NCBI GenBank assembly: GCA_027604505.1
Contig: JADIIX010000071.1
Location: 47,784-111,783, forward strand
Reading direction: 5' to 3'
DNA from: Gonapodya sp. JEL0774
Taxonomy: Eukaryota > Monoblepharomycota > Monoblepharidomycetes > Monoblepharidales > Gonapodyaceae
Length of the DNA stretch: 64,000 bases
Positions within the stretch are counted from its first letter, which is position 1; every line of letters begins with the position of its first letter. The position numbers and the translations under genes are program-made. The notes beneath the pieces are model-generated. The model searched no databases. It saw only the letters and a program-made list of their open reading frames with translations, and was not told where the DNA came from. Of this stretch, positions 1 through 12,921 are shown piece by piece.

Positions 1-3000
1 CACACACGAGACGCTTGCGAACCATTGAAGCTTTGTGGTACGTCTGCCATGGTTTTCCTTCTGTTTTGCAATCTTCTTGCGCTCGTCCAAGGGTGTTTGC
101 TCCCCGAGCAGCGCAACTCCGAATTCGGCATTATCAACGAGGACATGGAAAGAGACCTCCACCATTCCTGTGTTGCATACGTAAAACCGCTTCTCGGATG
201 ATGTGTTGAAAGGAACCATTCCAAACTCCAAGTAGCCACATTTTTGATCACTCTCTTCTGTGTACTCAATGTCGAGACGGCCAAGTCCCCCGGACCCGAG
301 AATAACTGCATTTAGGGGGTCTTCCTCCCACAAAACTCGTAAATCCATTTTAGTTGTCTCCTCTCCACAGGGTTTGAATACTACCGCGATCGGAACACTG
401 GCGTTCGCGGGCACGTGACCACGTTGTGGAGAGACATCGAACTCGAGCAATCCGGATGGTTGCACAAAATAATCCAGACCAAAAGGCGATTCATTGCTCA
501 GAGACAAAAACGATCTGTATATGCTGCCAACCCTATGAACGCCAACATCTAGAGGCTGTGAATCGGCGGCAGAAAGGCAACGCCCATCTTGAGAGTACAT
601 ATGCAGCTTTGGGACTGCTGATTTCGCGACGATGGTGAACTCCTCATGATTGTTTCCATGGTAAATCCGAACGATGGTTGAGAATTCCTCCTCACTATTA
701 GCCATATATTCAAACACAAGCTCCACCCAGCTTTCAGGGTCGCAACGGCCATCGGGGGTGAGTATGCGAATGCCCTGTGCGTTGAGAGATGCCATCCAGG
801 TCGGGGTCAGTTCTTTGAGGCTTCCCGTCTGGATTTCATTGCTGGTAGATGCCACTGTCAACATACTGTCCGTTTCCAAAAGTTCATCTGCATAAATCGA
901 CCAATCTGCATTCGGAGGACGAGGTCGAACGTGAAAAGCAGTCCCCACGTTCCCTTCGTTATGCAATCGCACAATCTTTTTGAATGGATGGCCAAGCCGA
1001 CATACACCGAAGTCAATAATATTTTGGGGTAACGCGATCTTCACCACCGCTGCACCGCCAAAACCGCGAATAGTGCTCTCAATGGTGTGAAATTCGTAGT
1101 TGATTACCAGTTTCCACTCATAGAGGATCATCGCAGTGGGAGTGAACGCAATCGCGATGGGAAGCGCTTGTCCTACAGCAATATTTCCTCTACGAGGTGT
1201 AATTGTTATCAATTCTGAGGCGTGTTGCCGATCCGCTGCAGCTTTGGTGCTGGTTTGTATCCTGGTAAGTTCGACAGTGAAGTTTAGAGCAATGTTTCCT
1301 GTGTTCACGACCTCGAGCTCCCTCTGACACTTGGATCCCAGGCTACAAATTCCGAAGTCAAGAATAGTGCTGAAATTGTCCGGGTGAACTTCGAGCTTTG
1401 GTATTCCCACATTGCCACGCAAACTGATCATAAAGTAGTCCCCTCGACTGTCCGAGGATTTGATGAAGCACTTTGCGTCCAATGCCTCCACGGATGTTGG
1501 CACATATTGTATCGTTATGTCTTTCGTTTCACTGGGCCCGATGATTCCATTCTCACCACTCGCCAGCGTTACCGATGAGTGTGAACAGGTGAATTGGACT
1601 TCGGCTTCAGCCAAACCTTTGTTTTGAAGTGTCACCGCACGACAGTTTGGTGTCATATACAGCGCGGTTCCAAAGTCAACCAATCTCGTGAGGCAGACGA
1701 GTTCCGGATATCCACCGACTCCACGAAGCTTAATATTGACAGGATCCAGATGGAAGGTTCCTTCCAAAGAATGTCCGAAGATCCGCAGCTTTGCTGAGTT
1801 CTCGCCTTCCCTTCGAGGCTTGAAGGAAACCAGAATTTCTACCTCGCCGTCTCCTGGTAATCCAAGAAACTGAATCAAACCTATCTAACGTGCAACTGCG
1901 ATGACACTCGGCAACTTACCCTCAAGTATACCTTGCTCAGGCTCAGTGGTGAATGCTCCATCTGAAGACTCAATGAAGTATCGGGACTGGAGAATCCCAA
2001 TATTCTTTACATAGAGACTTGTGGTCTTGGAAACGCCAATTCGCAAAGTTTGAAAATCAATTATTGGCTTGGAGCAAAGAAAACGAGTTGAACCGCCAAT
2101 TCCATGGAGGTCGATCTCAAACTCGCAAAAATTGTTCGAACTGAGGAGAAAAGTCGATGAGACCTCTGTTTCGGATATGACTGGCCGAAAGGTGACGTCT
2201 AAAGTCTGAATGCAGCCTGCCGCTAATATTCCCGATATCGGGAAAACATCGAAGGGGCAAGGTGCACCAGACACAGCAGAACCATTCATATCGTCACTGG
2301 CATGACCATGGCGTGAGTATCGCCGCAAGGTGGTGTCCTTTTGAGTGACCTTCCACGAAACCGCCAGCTGTCCAGGATTCTCAAATCGCAGGGGGTATAC
2401 CTACATAATCAACGCGTCAGAGCAAAGGCATACTGCATCCGTTTCGACCTAAAACATTATTGTGCAACTTACGAAGCGTCCCCGAACTGGCCTAACACTA
2501 AAGTCCAACCTCTTCTCTAACAGGCGGAGTGGCGGCTGTGCATTGCCTTGCACCAGAAGCTGCAGACTAGACTGTTCCCCCGCCCTTCGCTCCAGATCGA
2601 CGCGCAGAGATGTTTGGAAGACGCCCTGTCAAGTCACAAAATTGTTTTTCACTACATTAGTCGATGACTGGTCCAAATTGATTTTGTCAAATAAAGTACC
2701 TGCTCGTGAGTGGCCACCTTCAAAACTAACTCGAAATTCTGTTTTGGTCGAAGCGAAATCGGGAACAGGGACTTAACGGATGGAATCTTGAGTCCACCTG
2801 CGGCAGTCGTTACGTCCAATCTCCGGCGCCGCTTGAGCACGTTGAGTCCCTTCTCGAAGCCTCTGGCTCCAGATATCTCTGAGTTATGGAAGTCAGCTTC
2901 GTCAAAATCTATCTCTGCAGAATCTTGGGAAGAATGAATCGGCCTTTCCCAGGGACCCGAGTCCGTGATTTCTCGACATTCACTCGGCGAACCAATGGAA

Positions 3001-6000
3001 TAGGAAAACAATGATGGTGTCTGTCGCAGAACCATCGCATCCAGTGACTCTCTTTCGTCAGTGAGCGTCCAATTCATTCGAAGTGGGTCTTGTACCGATA
3101 TATGAGTGATACTCACTCCCAAAGAACCCGCATTAATGACTTCGATTGCTTTAGTCGCTGATCCCTGCGAGGAAATGATTCCAAGATTAATGGTGTTGTG
3201 GGGCATAAAGCTAGAGATATCAATCTCAGAAGAAAAATGGGCATTCTGTGAAAGGTGGGGAGCTTCAATGGGCACAGCGACATTTGCGGTGATGAACTGT
3301 GTTCCCGATTCGCAACTGACACCAAGGGCTTTCGTAAACGAGAATCCCGATATGAGCAGAAGACTATTCCAGACGCCTAACTTGATTGGCCGAGCCTCCA
3401 ATGTTACTTCGGAAGTACGGTTTGCCTTGAGCGACAAATGGGAGCCTCCAACGACCAAAAAAGGCTCTGACACTGCCAACAACAAATTCGCATCAGAGGA
3501 CCAGTCACTTTTGATCCTCAGCGTTCGCGGTATCACTTCGTCGGTCGACACGGCTCCAAAATCGATCCAATCCGCTTCAACGACCCAAGAAGGTTTACCC
3601 ACATCACAAGAGCAGCACACAAGTAGAACCTGTTGCTTCCTTTTCACATTGTTGCTAATGCGTTCGCCCTTCAAGCTTACCCGCAACAGTGGATCAACGT
3701 AGTCCAATGCTAGCAAAACGCTATTTGACCCTGCCTTTACTCCTTGAAATATGACTTCGAGAGTCACCATATCCCATGGACGCAGGGTCATCTTCGGGTG
3801 CGACAGAGAGAAAAATGATGTAGTGTCGGCCGCAGACGCAGTGACTGCTGGAGGAGCCGATCTTTCAGAATCCGCAGACCGGGGTACGCTGCTAGTCACG
3901 CGGCAATCCACATTGACGGTCCAGGGCGACTTGTTCCGGATCAAGATCTTCCTGGTGCTCTTGTTGTTCTCGTCTATCCCGGCAAACTTGATTTCTTCAG
4001 TTCCGGCTCGCGTTTCAGCAGTGACCATACTTCTGAAAGCCGCATACAGGGGAATTGTACAGAGCGAGTGCTTGCCGTCCATGGCACAAATGCTGCCAAT
4101 CGCGGTTACTCTCTCCCTTCCTCCACCAGCAAGGGCATCAAAAGTCCCTGCGGTTATCCTCAACGGTATGTCAATCGAACTTCCCGGGTTCAAACTCCCA
4201 TCAAGTGGAATGTCAGTTTCAAAAGGATACGACAACAGCAGGCAAAAGCGTTGCGCCTCCGACGAGATATTTGTCAGCGTGACAAGCTCGAACGCTGAAT
4301 GCTCAACCTCATCAGTTGCAAGGACGAGTTGTTGCCGTTGTTCAAATGAAAATACTTCCGAATTCTTCACTAATTGCTCCGTGATGTTGAACGATTGGGT
4401 TTGAGTCCTTATTGCTGGAGGGGTCGCATGGGGATTCTTCCACCAGGATTGAAGCACATGAAGTTGCGGGTGGTCAGTATCACCAATGACAATCGAATGC
4501 AAGTTGAAACTCTGTTGAAGTTCTTTTCGGGGATATACAACCTGCATCACAATCTCCCCTTGGACAATTCCAGTTACGGAGGGAGCGAAAGAGAGCTACA
4601 TGCAATCAAGGAACATTCGAGAAATAAATAAATTTATCATGTCGCTCGATACTGTTAATTCCTCACCTCCACCATGGTCCTGGATTCAGCTTTCAACTCG
4701 AGCACGCCACCTTCCTTCCCAGAAAACTCCGGGTTGTTCGGCAGGGATTTCCATTCTCTCGCATCTTTCTTGACTGTTTCGCCTCCAATCGGCTCACGAT
4801 CCATTTGCTTTTGAACTCCGAAACCTGTTCCACTGTTGATAGCAACGGCAATGTCCACTGTTGTTGGGGAGATATTGTACACTGGAATAGCGACGGTATA
4901 TGCTCCCTTTGATCCCGAGGAGACTGGACCCAAGCATATGTCAGTCAGAATTGGGCAGATCACACTCGGTCCAGAAAATGCAGAGATCCAAATCTCCCGA
5001 GGTGACGATCCTGGGGCGAACACCCGCAAGGTCTCTTTCCGGATTCCCGACATGTTACTTCGAAATTCGATTGGAATCTTCATGAAAGACCTCGGTCGGA
5101 GAAGAACAGGAAATCCGTGATTAACAACGATCTCTGCTGTGGATGTCTCAAATCCAACAGGGAGACTCCGCAACGGATCTGTATTTTCCAACAAAAGATG
5201 CCTCATCACACTGGGGTAGTCAATATCGACTGGGCCGAAGTCAATTTGATCATCAAACTTCTTCAATGTCTCCCCAACAATGCCCTTTAAATCCACTCTG
5301 TGCACTTCCCCACCGACAGTCACCAAAATCAATACTTCCTCAAAACATTTCTGCTGTGCTGTCCCTGTGTTTGAATCGTCTCCTGGAGCAAACTGGACCT
5401 CGATTTGTTTTCGCTCGCGAGCTGCAAGAACAATCTGACTTGAAGGTGTTACGATAAACACTTTCTGCTTAGACGGTATAGCAAGTGCAACAGTCACATC
5501 CGAGTTCGCAAGATTAGCGACTGTTATTGGATAGGTTCTTGAGGTTCCCGACGGACAGATTCCGAAGTCCAACTCTCGCGCCGACACCGTTAGTAGCGGA
5601 GGGAGATAGGCCCGTAAGGTAAGCCTGAACGTGCACGGCCACGTTAATTTAAGTGAATGTCTCCCAAGTGGCGGCTACAGTGACATACCTCTCCATGCCC
5701 CACCCGTTGTATCCGCCACGTACCTTCAACCACCCCTCGACCACGGTCCCGCGAACAGCAGGCCACGACGAATTTGGACCGATAGTGCAAGTCAACCTGA
5801 CCGGTACTGTTCCATGGCGAGGGACTATCCCAAAACTCGGCTGTACGTCAAACATCTTCGAGGGCTCCACCTGAAGATGAAAAGGCACGTCGTCCGTAGT
5901 CGAGTTATTTCGGAGACAAAGTTCATGGGACAAAGGATGCCGATTGAACACTAGTGGAGATTGCGAGAGGTTGAATGTCAGGAGTTGGGAATCGATTAGT

Positions 6001-7549
6001 TTCTCAGGGTGACTGTGCAGCCTGGTGAACGAATCATCTTGCATTGCAGCCGGTGTAGGCGAGTCCTCTGACTCAATTACATTCGCCGCCTCCACCTTAG
6101 CGGAATTGGCAGAACGATGAATTGTCTTGGCGCGTTTGCGAGGCCTTTCCCAAAATGCAACAGATGTGACACCTAAGCCTTCTGCATAGGGACGAGACAC
6201 TTGTAGGTTCTTTGCATGTTTCATTTTCAGAAAAGCTTTTCGCCGGGGCACATAGCCTAATGCGCCAACCTTCCGGAGGTCATCCTCAGATAACTTAAGA
6301 ATAGCACTGTCCGATGGCAGTGGAAACCAAACTGCCCAGAAACGAAAAAGCTCTCGGTTCAAGACAGGAAGAAGTAGGTCTTTGCCCGTCGTTTGACTCG
6401 AAATTGATGGCATTTCGTCTTCCACCACATTGTCAACAATTTGCGATGAAAACGGTTGAGACGGTGAGTACGAAGGTAAGGTCGATTCCAGAGGATTCCC
6501 ATCTGAACTAGTGGACGGTGGGGTGAGGGTTGTTGGACAAGCAAACACTTCAATGAGGGTCCTTATCAGCGGACGGAAAAAGAGCTCCACACGAAGTCGA
6601 TTTCGATTTGTAAGTGGGAGGTTTTGGGATAGCGACTGAAGAACTGCGATGATGATGGCCTTGTGTACCTTCAAGTCGGGAACGGAAGGAGATGAAGATA
6701 TGACGGATCTAAAGTGAGGATCGACAAACAACAGCACCTTTGGGTGTAAAAGATCACAGAAAAGCCTATCAATGTACCGCATGAATTCTTCGTTCCCTCT
6801 GGCGTGAGCCAAGCCGAAAAATCGACTAATCGCGGTGAGAGCATGAACTTTTGCAGATATCGCGTGCGGGGCAATAAGCCGTTCCATGTTCACAAAGTCG
6901 AGATTCCTGGCTTCATTTTGTTCGGTAGGAGGAAATGCGCGCAGCAGCTGTGTGAGTGATACTCGGAACCCGAATGCGAGGACCTCAGACTGGACAGACT
7001 CGCGAAAAGCCAAGCAAGCGTCGCCCAGCAGTCTGAGAGCAATGTTCCGGTTAAAAGGGATCTAATGAAAAGGAGGAAGTATTGTTTGAATTGAATTTTG
7101 TTCCACTCGGTTGTGTTACAAGAACTCACTTCATCGGCCGTTGCAATGTCACACAGATTCAAAATGAGCTTCTGCTGCAAAGAGATCTGTCGCAATTTCG
7201 TGGTTAAAGAATTTGAGATCGCCACGAGTCCCTTGAGGATGATCGTTCGGACGGATGGCTCTTGAGAGCTCAGATTGGGAAGAACCATGGATGCCCACAA
7301 GGAATCCGAGTCTTGAGACGGTAGCATTACCTGACCATTCAGCGCAAATATCGCATATGCAACGAGCGTCAGGAAATGAGAACTGTCACGCAATGTTTCC
7401 GGAGAATGATCAATGGTAGCAGGTATGCTCACTGTGTCAGACGCCAGCCTGTTCTGTCCACTTCTCAGGTCCTTCGGATCCGTCCATATCAAAGGCGAGC
7501 ATCGTATTTGCAGCAGAGATTCGGAAACCCCAACCGCTTTGCTGCTCAT
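1..7549 (-). CDS. Giant ASH/MSP-repeat protein, probable ciliary or centrosomal (3' end outside window)
   Basis: Seven exons join in frame: 7549-7130, 7061-5689, 5624-4667, 4595-2700, 2625-2473, 2400-1920 and 1853 to the window edge, about 2,380 codons without a stop, so the C-terminus is missing. The first ~400 residues look all-helical and ARM-like. The rest is a series of immunoglobulin-like ASH/MSP/PapD-type repeats, recognisable by recurring motifs such as LDFGICPSG, IDFGPVDID, VDFGTAL, IDFGVCRLG and LDFGICSLG, each followed by a hydrophobic strand pattern and an F-x-P turn. ASH repeats are typical of HYDIN, CFAP47, CFAP65, DLEC1, ASPM and CEP192, which act at axonemes, basal bodies or spindle poles. 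I cannot assign one orthologue: no CH domain or IQ motif is visible in the part seen. The start is the first ATG in the frame of exon 1; a longer frame from 7628 does not join without a shift. DNAAF1 in the same window makes an axonemal role plausible (inference). Confidence 0.8.
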
Positions 7550-7712
7550 GCCGTGAATCAAATCTCGCTTGGTCTACAGTAATTACAGACTGTTCGGACA
7601 GTTCGCTCCATGCACTTTCACACAACATGCATATTTCTTATGTGAGAATTTTTTTGAATGGACGAAGCAAGAATAAAATCTCCTTCAAGAACATTCACTG
7701 CAGCTCCCCCTG

Positions 7713-9039
7713 TCATCGTCGTCCCCCTTGTGTTTTCTTCGCCTTCGGAAATTTGGCCTTACAGTAGTCACAGTACCACGCTCCTTCTGGTGGTGCAGTC
7801 AATCCAACACACGTGTAGTGGTACCATTCAACGGGGCACTGTGGAGAGGGTAGTGCTGCCGTGATCAGATTAAAGACTGTAAGGGAACAAGTACTGCCTC
7901 TCACATCTTCGTTGTCGCAGCCAATCATCTCCCCAAAGGAGGGGCGTTGGCAAATGCACCATAGCCGGCCGGCGTCCGGATCTTGCTCGAACCCTTCGAC
8001 GAAGGGAAGTGGTTCCGGTTCGGGGACAATCCTGCGGGAGGAAACTTGCAGCGTGAGTAACATTCTAGCTTTTGCAACCACTTTTGTATCAAAAAGCGGG
8101 GTGAGATGAAGGATACCACTCACTGTTGCTGCTTCACTCGTCGCGTCTTGAGTTTATCCAGGGGCTTGTTGATATTGTTGGGTTTAATACTTCCGCCCGG
8201 ATTGCCGCCATTTCCCGCGGAACTTCCAATATTACCACCACCATTGGAAGTAGTACCTTCTATTCGGCGCCCTGCAGAATCAGATTCAAACGGTAAGACG
8301 CGGAGTGCTGGAGGTATTGTGCGGAACACCAACGTTTGGAGCCAGGGGAACCATAGTCCCCATCCCGTTTGGATGCTTGCTGATAGTCCACCTGAGGACG
8401 TTCTCTTCCCCCCCGACCGTACATGACCTGTTTTGTTTCGGGCTGCTCGAGACGGTGGTGTGTGGCGGAAATAGCTGAATGCCGAGAGGATATGTGTGCC
8501 TGTCTCCTAGAAAGTTTTTCTTCCTCATCGTAGCGATCCAGGTCGTCCTCGAGTCGTTCCACGACCCGCTCGGACATAGACTGTGCGCGAACGGTCGCCT
8601 CCATCTTTCGCTCGTCGTGCTCGCGAAGCTCCCTCAAGGCTGCTGCTAGAGATTCCAAACGCTGTATCTTTTGATTTGGCGTTAATTCCTCGAGTGATGA
8701 CAGGAGGTATGATATTTCCGTCTGGGCCTTGTCCGCTAAACCCGTCCTTCAGTCAAATTTATGTAACGCGCTTCAGGAGAGCGATCGCCATCAGACTTAC
8801 GTTTGACCATTGCTTCACGAATCGCTGTAAAACTTGATGCAACGCCATAAGGGAAAGATTCAACAGCATCCAAAAAGTCGAACTGGGAGAGATCTTGAGT
8901 GTGGACCAAGGAAGGAATAGGCGGGAAAGTTCAGAAACTCACCAAGAAGATCATCTGGGGCAAAGTTTCTCGGGACGATGCCATCGCTCAATATAGTAAA
9001 ACAATATGTTGCAAACTCGAGTCCCTTCTCCAAGGTCAT
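7713..9039 (-). CDS. ING-family chromatin reader with C-terminal PHD finger
   Basis: The N-terminal exons (from ATG 9039) give the ING helical dimerisation domain, including [12 protein letters not shown] and a basic/acidic coiled coil around 8520-8660. The last two exons give a PHD finger with the ING signature WCICQ, GCDNEDCPVEWYH, and WYCDYC, interrupted by a short intron between NED and CPVEW. ING proteins (Yng1, Yng2, Pho23, human ING1-5) bind H3K4me3 and sit in histone acetyltransferase or deacetylase complexes in the nucleus. The middle linker is rich in Gly, Ser and Asn. Its reading frame does not pass cleanly through 8280-8420: a run of seven G (minus strand) near 8408-8414 lies where the frame has to change, so either a small intron or a homopolymer error is present. 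Which ING subtype this is cannot be told from the PHD alone. Confidence 0.88.
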
Positions 9040-9117
9040 GTCGGGTGCGCATGATCAACCGTTTAGCCGATTGGGTAACAAACAAAACAGCCCTTCAACG
9101 GGAATAAATTGAACATC
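9040..9117. promoter_or_regulatory. Compact bidirectional promoter region between ING and NOPCHAP1-like genes
   Basis: Only 78 bp separate the two divergent start codons (9039 minus, 9118 plus). Both 5' UTRs and both core promoters must fit here or overlap the neighbouring coding region. No clear TATA box was seen. Confidence 0.5.
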
Positions 9118-10071
9118 ATGGACACACATCGTCACCACGAGGATGGTGAGAAACCGCGGGATTGTGCAGAAGGAAAAGCATCTAAGAGACAGCGCCTGGA
9201 ACCAACACAGACTCGGGAGCAGCTATTAGGTTCGTTTGATCCCTTGGAATCGTGGGTTCAATTTGCACGCTAGAAGATCGCTAACCAAACACGGCACCTT
9301 TTCTAGGCTCTATCCTCTTTCGGGGAGATACTTCAGACATATGCCAACCAAAGACTGAGCGGATAGCACCTCCAACATCCCGTGGGTGTCTCAGCGATTT
9401 CACATTCTGGGAGCAATGATGAGACTCTCGCTACGGGCACAAAGTACTTGGAAGACTAGATGCATTTCTTCCTCAACTTGCGCTTGCCAACGAGAAGTTG
9501 CTGTCTGAGCTTTCATCTGATCCAACTGCCGCAGAAAGGTTCGACATCGAACAATTTAAGGGAGACGGTCCGTATGTGGAAATGGTGAGGCGAGATTCGT
9601 CAAGAAATTGCTTTTGTAGGAGATTTGTCTTCTAAAACGTTCCTTCAGAACCTGGGACTTGGAGTGTTTGATGTGGATGGGATTGACGGGACCGACGAAG
9701 CATCAGGAAGTGAAGAGATTCGTTTTCGACCTGTCGAATCCGAGGCCAACTTGAGTGATGCTGCGGGCATCACGTCCTTTTTCCAAGATTTAGAAGGGAA
9801 TGTGGGCGTTGAGGAACTGAACGGCGATGCAGACGATTCAGAGGAAGAGAGTGGAGATGACCAGGGTCAAGACAACGAAAGCGATGGAACTGAAGAAGAT
9901 GGCGACGTCGAAGGCAGTGATGAGGAGGGAGACACGGACACTTCGAACGACAGCGTCGACTCAGATTCATATGGTGGCGACGATCACATGGAGGATATAG
10001 TTCTGGCACAAACTCTTCCGCACGAACGTACCCCCGAATCGAATACGCGTGACGGTGAACGAGGGACCTGA
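9118..10071 (+). CDS. NOPCHAP1: NOPCHAP1-like (C12orf45/DUF4598) snoRNP assembly chaperone
   Basis: Four exons, 9118-9229, 9307-9381, 9424-9584 and 9649-10071. The conserved core is the AFLPQLALANEKL helix followed by RFDIE and, across the last intron, YVEMNLGLGVFDV. This matches human NOPCHAP1, which has FLPQMARANEKL, RFNIE and QMDVALFE. NOPCHAP1 bridges NOP58 and the R2TP complex during box C/D snoRNP assembly in the nucleus (family knowledge). After the core comes a long acidic, disordered tail rich in Glu, Asp, Ser and Gly, also as in the family. Intron 2 is only 42 nt; without it two consecutive TGA codons (9417-9422) would interrupt the frame. Intron 3 (9585-9648) has a GTGAGG donor and a CTTCAG acceptor. 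Residue-level similarity is limited to the core, so the assignment rests on that block. Confidence 0.75.
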
Positions 10072-10361
10072 GAGCGCTTGTAATGGACGTGGGAAGGGAG
10101 TCAACTTCCCCCTGTGGAGTTCCGTCCAAGTTGTTGAGAGTTGAGGGACTTGATGGTGTACCAGGGATATGCATTTTTTGTTCTCGGGAATAAAATCAAA
10201 TGTTTGCTCTTGATCTGCTTCGCCTGGTCGATGAAATTCGCTGTTCCTTTCTCTTCACACCTTCATTGGGGTACGTATTGTTGGCTATGCTCCTCTGTAT
10301 TGCTTTCCCTCGCAGAATGATGAGTGAAAATGTCTACTGCCTGCTCTTTCTAATAGCCACA

Positions 10362-12567
10362 TCAGCGTTTTATTCTCCTCCTATTATCGCTGATCCATGT
10401 GGACAAAGCTTTTTCTTTATCCCCTCCGGCCATTTGAACATACTCTTCCACTTCCGAGCGGAGACATGGATCGTCCGACGGATACGTCAGGGAATCCAGT
10501 ACCCATGTTATTGCTGCGTCCAGGGTTTCCAGACTGACGTCACGCGCGACTTTCATGGGTTTCATTGAATTCACGAGCGCTGGCGTGGCATGATCAATGA
10601 CGTGCGGCTTGCTGGACGATAGGGATACCTTGCCGCCGAAGAAAGCCGACAAGCGAGAAGTTGCGCGCGAAGCGGTGGTCGCTTGGCCTCCTTGCGCACT
10701 GGATGTAACGAGTTCATCATACGGACTTTCACACAATACAGTGTGCGATGAAATCATTCGAGCTCTCGGCGGCAGTGGAATTTGTTCATTGGATGTTGTC
10801 GAGCGCCGGGCCCTCCCGAGCTGCCTCTCGTCGCGTGAGGAAGGTGCTTGCTCGATGGGAAGGCAATCCGACGAGCTAACAATCGAGGAGCTCGCACGAT
10901 TGTGCATGGTGGATTGCCTGACACTGGAAGATCGCACGATGTTCCCTATTGATAATGCACCGCGGTTGTGTGGGTGAAGAAACAAAGACGGTTCGCAATG
11001 TCTCTTCAGCCACTAACCACCTGTTTCTCCGATCCTGGCATCTTGCATACTCCTCGTCCATCGATTGAGGTTCGTGTCGCGGTCTTTCAATCTTGCCAGT
11101 ATGTCTAGGTGCGTTCCAGAAACGTTGTCACATCCATCATATGCAATCATTCACTGTAACTGACCTGTATCGGTACTCCCAGAAAACTTTCTCATCTCCT
11201 CTTCTACTTCGTTTTCTGCGACCGACTTCCCAACATTAACTCGAAATGCCCTCTTCAGCACACCCATCATAGAGCCATCACTTCCCGCGAAGCCCCCCTT
11301 TCTACCGTCGTCCACCCACGAGTCTCTTCTATTCCACGGTCCTCCTCCACTCAGAGTATCTGCCGATCCTCCTGCCGAGGAATGAGCCATCGATCCACGG
11401 CTATTCGCCCGAGTGTTGGCGTCCAGGAGGTCCCCGGTGGAGTGAGCTGGCGTCGGCTTTGGTGTTGGCGCTTTGCTCGGAGGTTTTTTGAGGATTCCTT
11501 TTGTAGGGATAGGTGAAGGAGTGGTGGCATTAGAGCGCATCAGCGGGGTCGAGGGAAGCTTGTCACTGGATACACTGGATTCCGCACGAGGATATGGCGG
11601 TGTACGGTTGTCATCTCCGTATTGGATAGACGCGGGATCGGGTTCGTGAGTCAAATCATAAAGATCCTTCGATTGAAGATTAATTTCTATGTCCGGAGAC
11701 ACTGATGGGGTACGGTTGCGGGTGGCGCGACGAGTTGGGAGACTTGGGGGACCTAGTGTGACTGGAAACGAGTTTTCGGAATCGCAAAGAGGGGATCCAA
11801 CAGGCTGCTCGCTGGTATCGTCTTCTTCCAAAATAGTTTCGATATCTTTCGCTGGCGCATGCGCAGCGCGAGTCCTTCGTTGCCCGCGACTGCTTGTATA
11901 GCGATCCACCTGGGGCGCAACACTTGGTACCTCTGACACCCCGATTGAAGGCAAGGGCGAGGGCATATCTCGAGCGGCAGAGCTAGAAAGTTCGAACGTG
12001 CTGCTGTCGCCTGACTTTGAGGAGCGACGGGAACGCAGTGAAGCAGGTGGAAGCTTCATTTCCGGAAAGGATGCAGCTGGTTGGGGAGCGGAATCTTTTG
12101 CGGGCATGATGACTTTTATACGCGCCTTGGGCGCCATTGAAGATGTTGTGTGCGATCTGGTTAATGGAGGAAAGACCGGGACAGAGTTCGGGGTTTGATT
12201 TTGAATGGTGGTGCATTGTTGCATTAGGACTTCCTTTGATTTCGTTGATGAGAACCCGGACTCATCAAGAGGCAGGCATTTGAGAAGTTTGCTGACATCT
12301 TCGACAGAAAATTGCTTGCTATCGTTCTCTTGGGCTTTGGCTTCTAGACAGATGGTCAGGTCGGTTGTGGGGGGTTCCACGAGGGAAATCATGGAGTTGG
12401 CCAACGTGGTTCCTCCAGCAGATTGCATGATAGAAAGAGATTCTGAAGAAAAAGATTTCAGTGCCGAGGCAAGAAAGTCTGTGAGGATGGGTGTGAGTCG
12501 ACGGGGGTGTTTGAGGAGGTATGGTAAATGACACAACATTCAAGGTATGATCACCTTCTGTAGACAT
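10362..12567 (-). CDS. Hypothetical Ser/Pro-rich, largely disordered protein
   Basis: The protein probably begins MSTED at 12567; a 75-nt intron then joins it to FLASALKSF and a ~450-residue exon (about 12481-11160). Smaller exons follow near 11095-11010 and from about 10950 to the stop at 10362. Most of the chain is low-complexity Ser, Pro, Thr and Arg, suited to phosphorylation. Two parts look folded: a helical N-terminus (residues ~1-90) and a C-terminal helical block with LDAAITWVLDSL and VEEYVQMAGGDKEKALSTW, which loosely resembles a UBA-like three-helix fold. Near the middle is GILKKPPSK, a short basic motif. I do not recognise the family. The gene diverges from the SECISBP2-like gene. 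Confidence 0.6.
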
Positions 12568-12921
12568 GTCACGTTCGTGCATGAGATCTGACTGCTGTAT
12601 GGCTGCTTCGGCTGGTCGTTCGGGAGTTGGCAAAGGGCGACAACAGTCACGAAATGTGAGTGTGCTTTGACTGGCAGAGCGCGTCTCATGGACAATGGGG
12701 TACCTTTGTGATGACTTCTGTTCGTGCGAGCGAGCGAAACGCTCGCCATCGTTGCTTGAGCGTGTTCGGCTTGCGAGATGAGTGTCTGCTGATGGCCAAA
12801 TGAAATGTGTAACTGATTGATGGGCTCCCGTGCAAGAATGCTTTGGTCCCGGCCCGTCATCTCCATCCGACAGTACGGTCAGAACAACGACGGTCACCCA
12901 CTGATAAAATCTCAGGTTTGC
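12568..12921. promoter_or_regulatory. Shared upstream region of divergent genes
   Basis: About 350 bp lie between the start chosen for the Ser/Pro-rich protein (12567, minus) and that of the SECISBP2-like protein (12922, plus). An upstream in-frame ATG at 12820 could lengthen the plus-strand protein, and an in-frame ATG at 12582 the minus-strand one. Nothing else is recognisable. Confidence 0.35.

Noticed and set aside
3106-4404. Plus-strand frames of about 200 codons
   Set aside because: Shadows of the ASH-repeat exon 4595-2700 on the minus strand.
7547-7628. Alternative start at 7628 for the ASH-repeat gene
   Set aside because: That frame runs into a stop at 7437 and joining it to the main frame would need an intron of about 16-20 nt.
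9417-9422. Two in-frame TGA codons in the NOPCHAP1-like gene, possible selenocysteine codons given the SECISBP2-like neighbour
   Set aside because: They lie inside a GT-AG intron (9382-9423) whose removal restores the frame and the conserved core; no Sec is known in this family.
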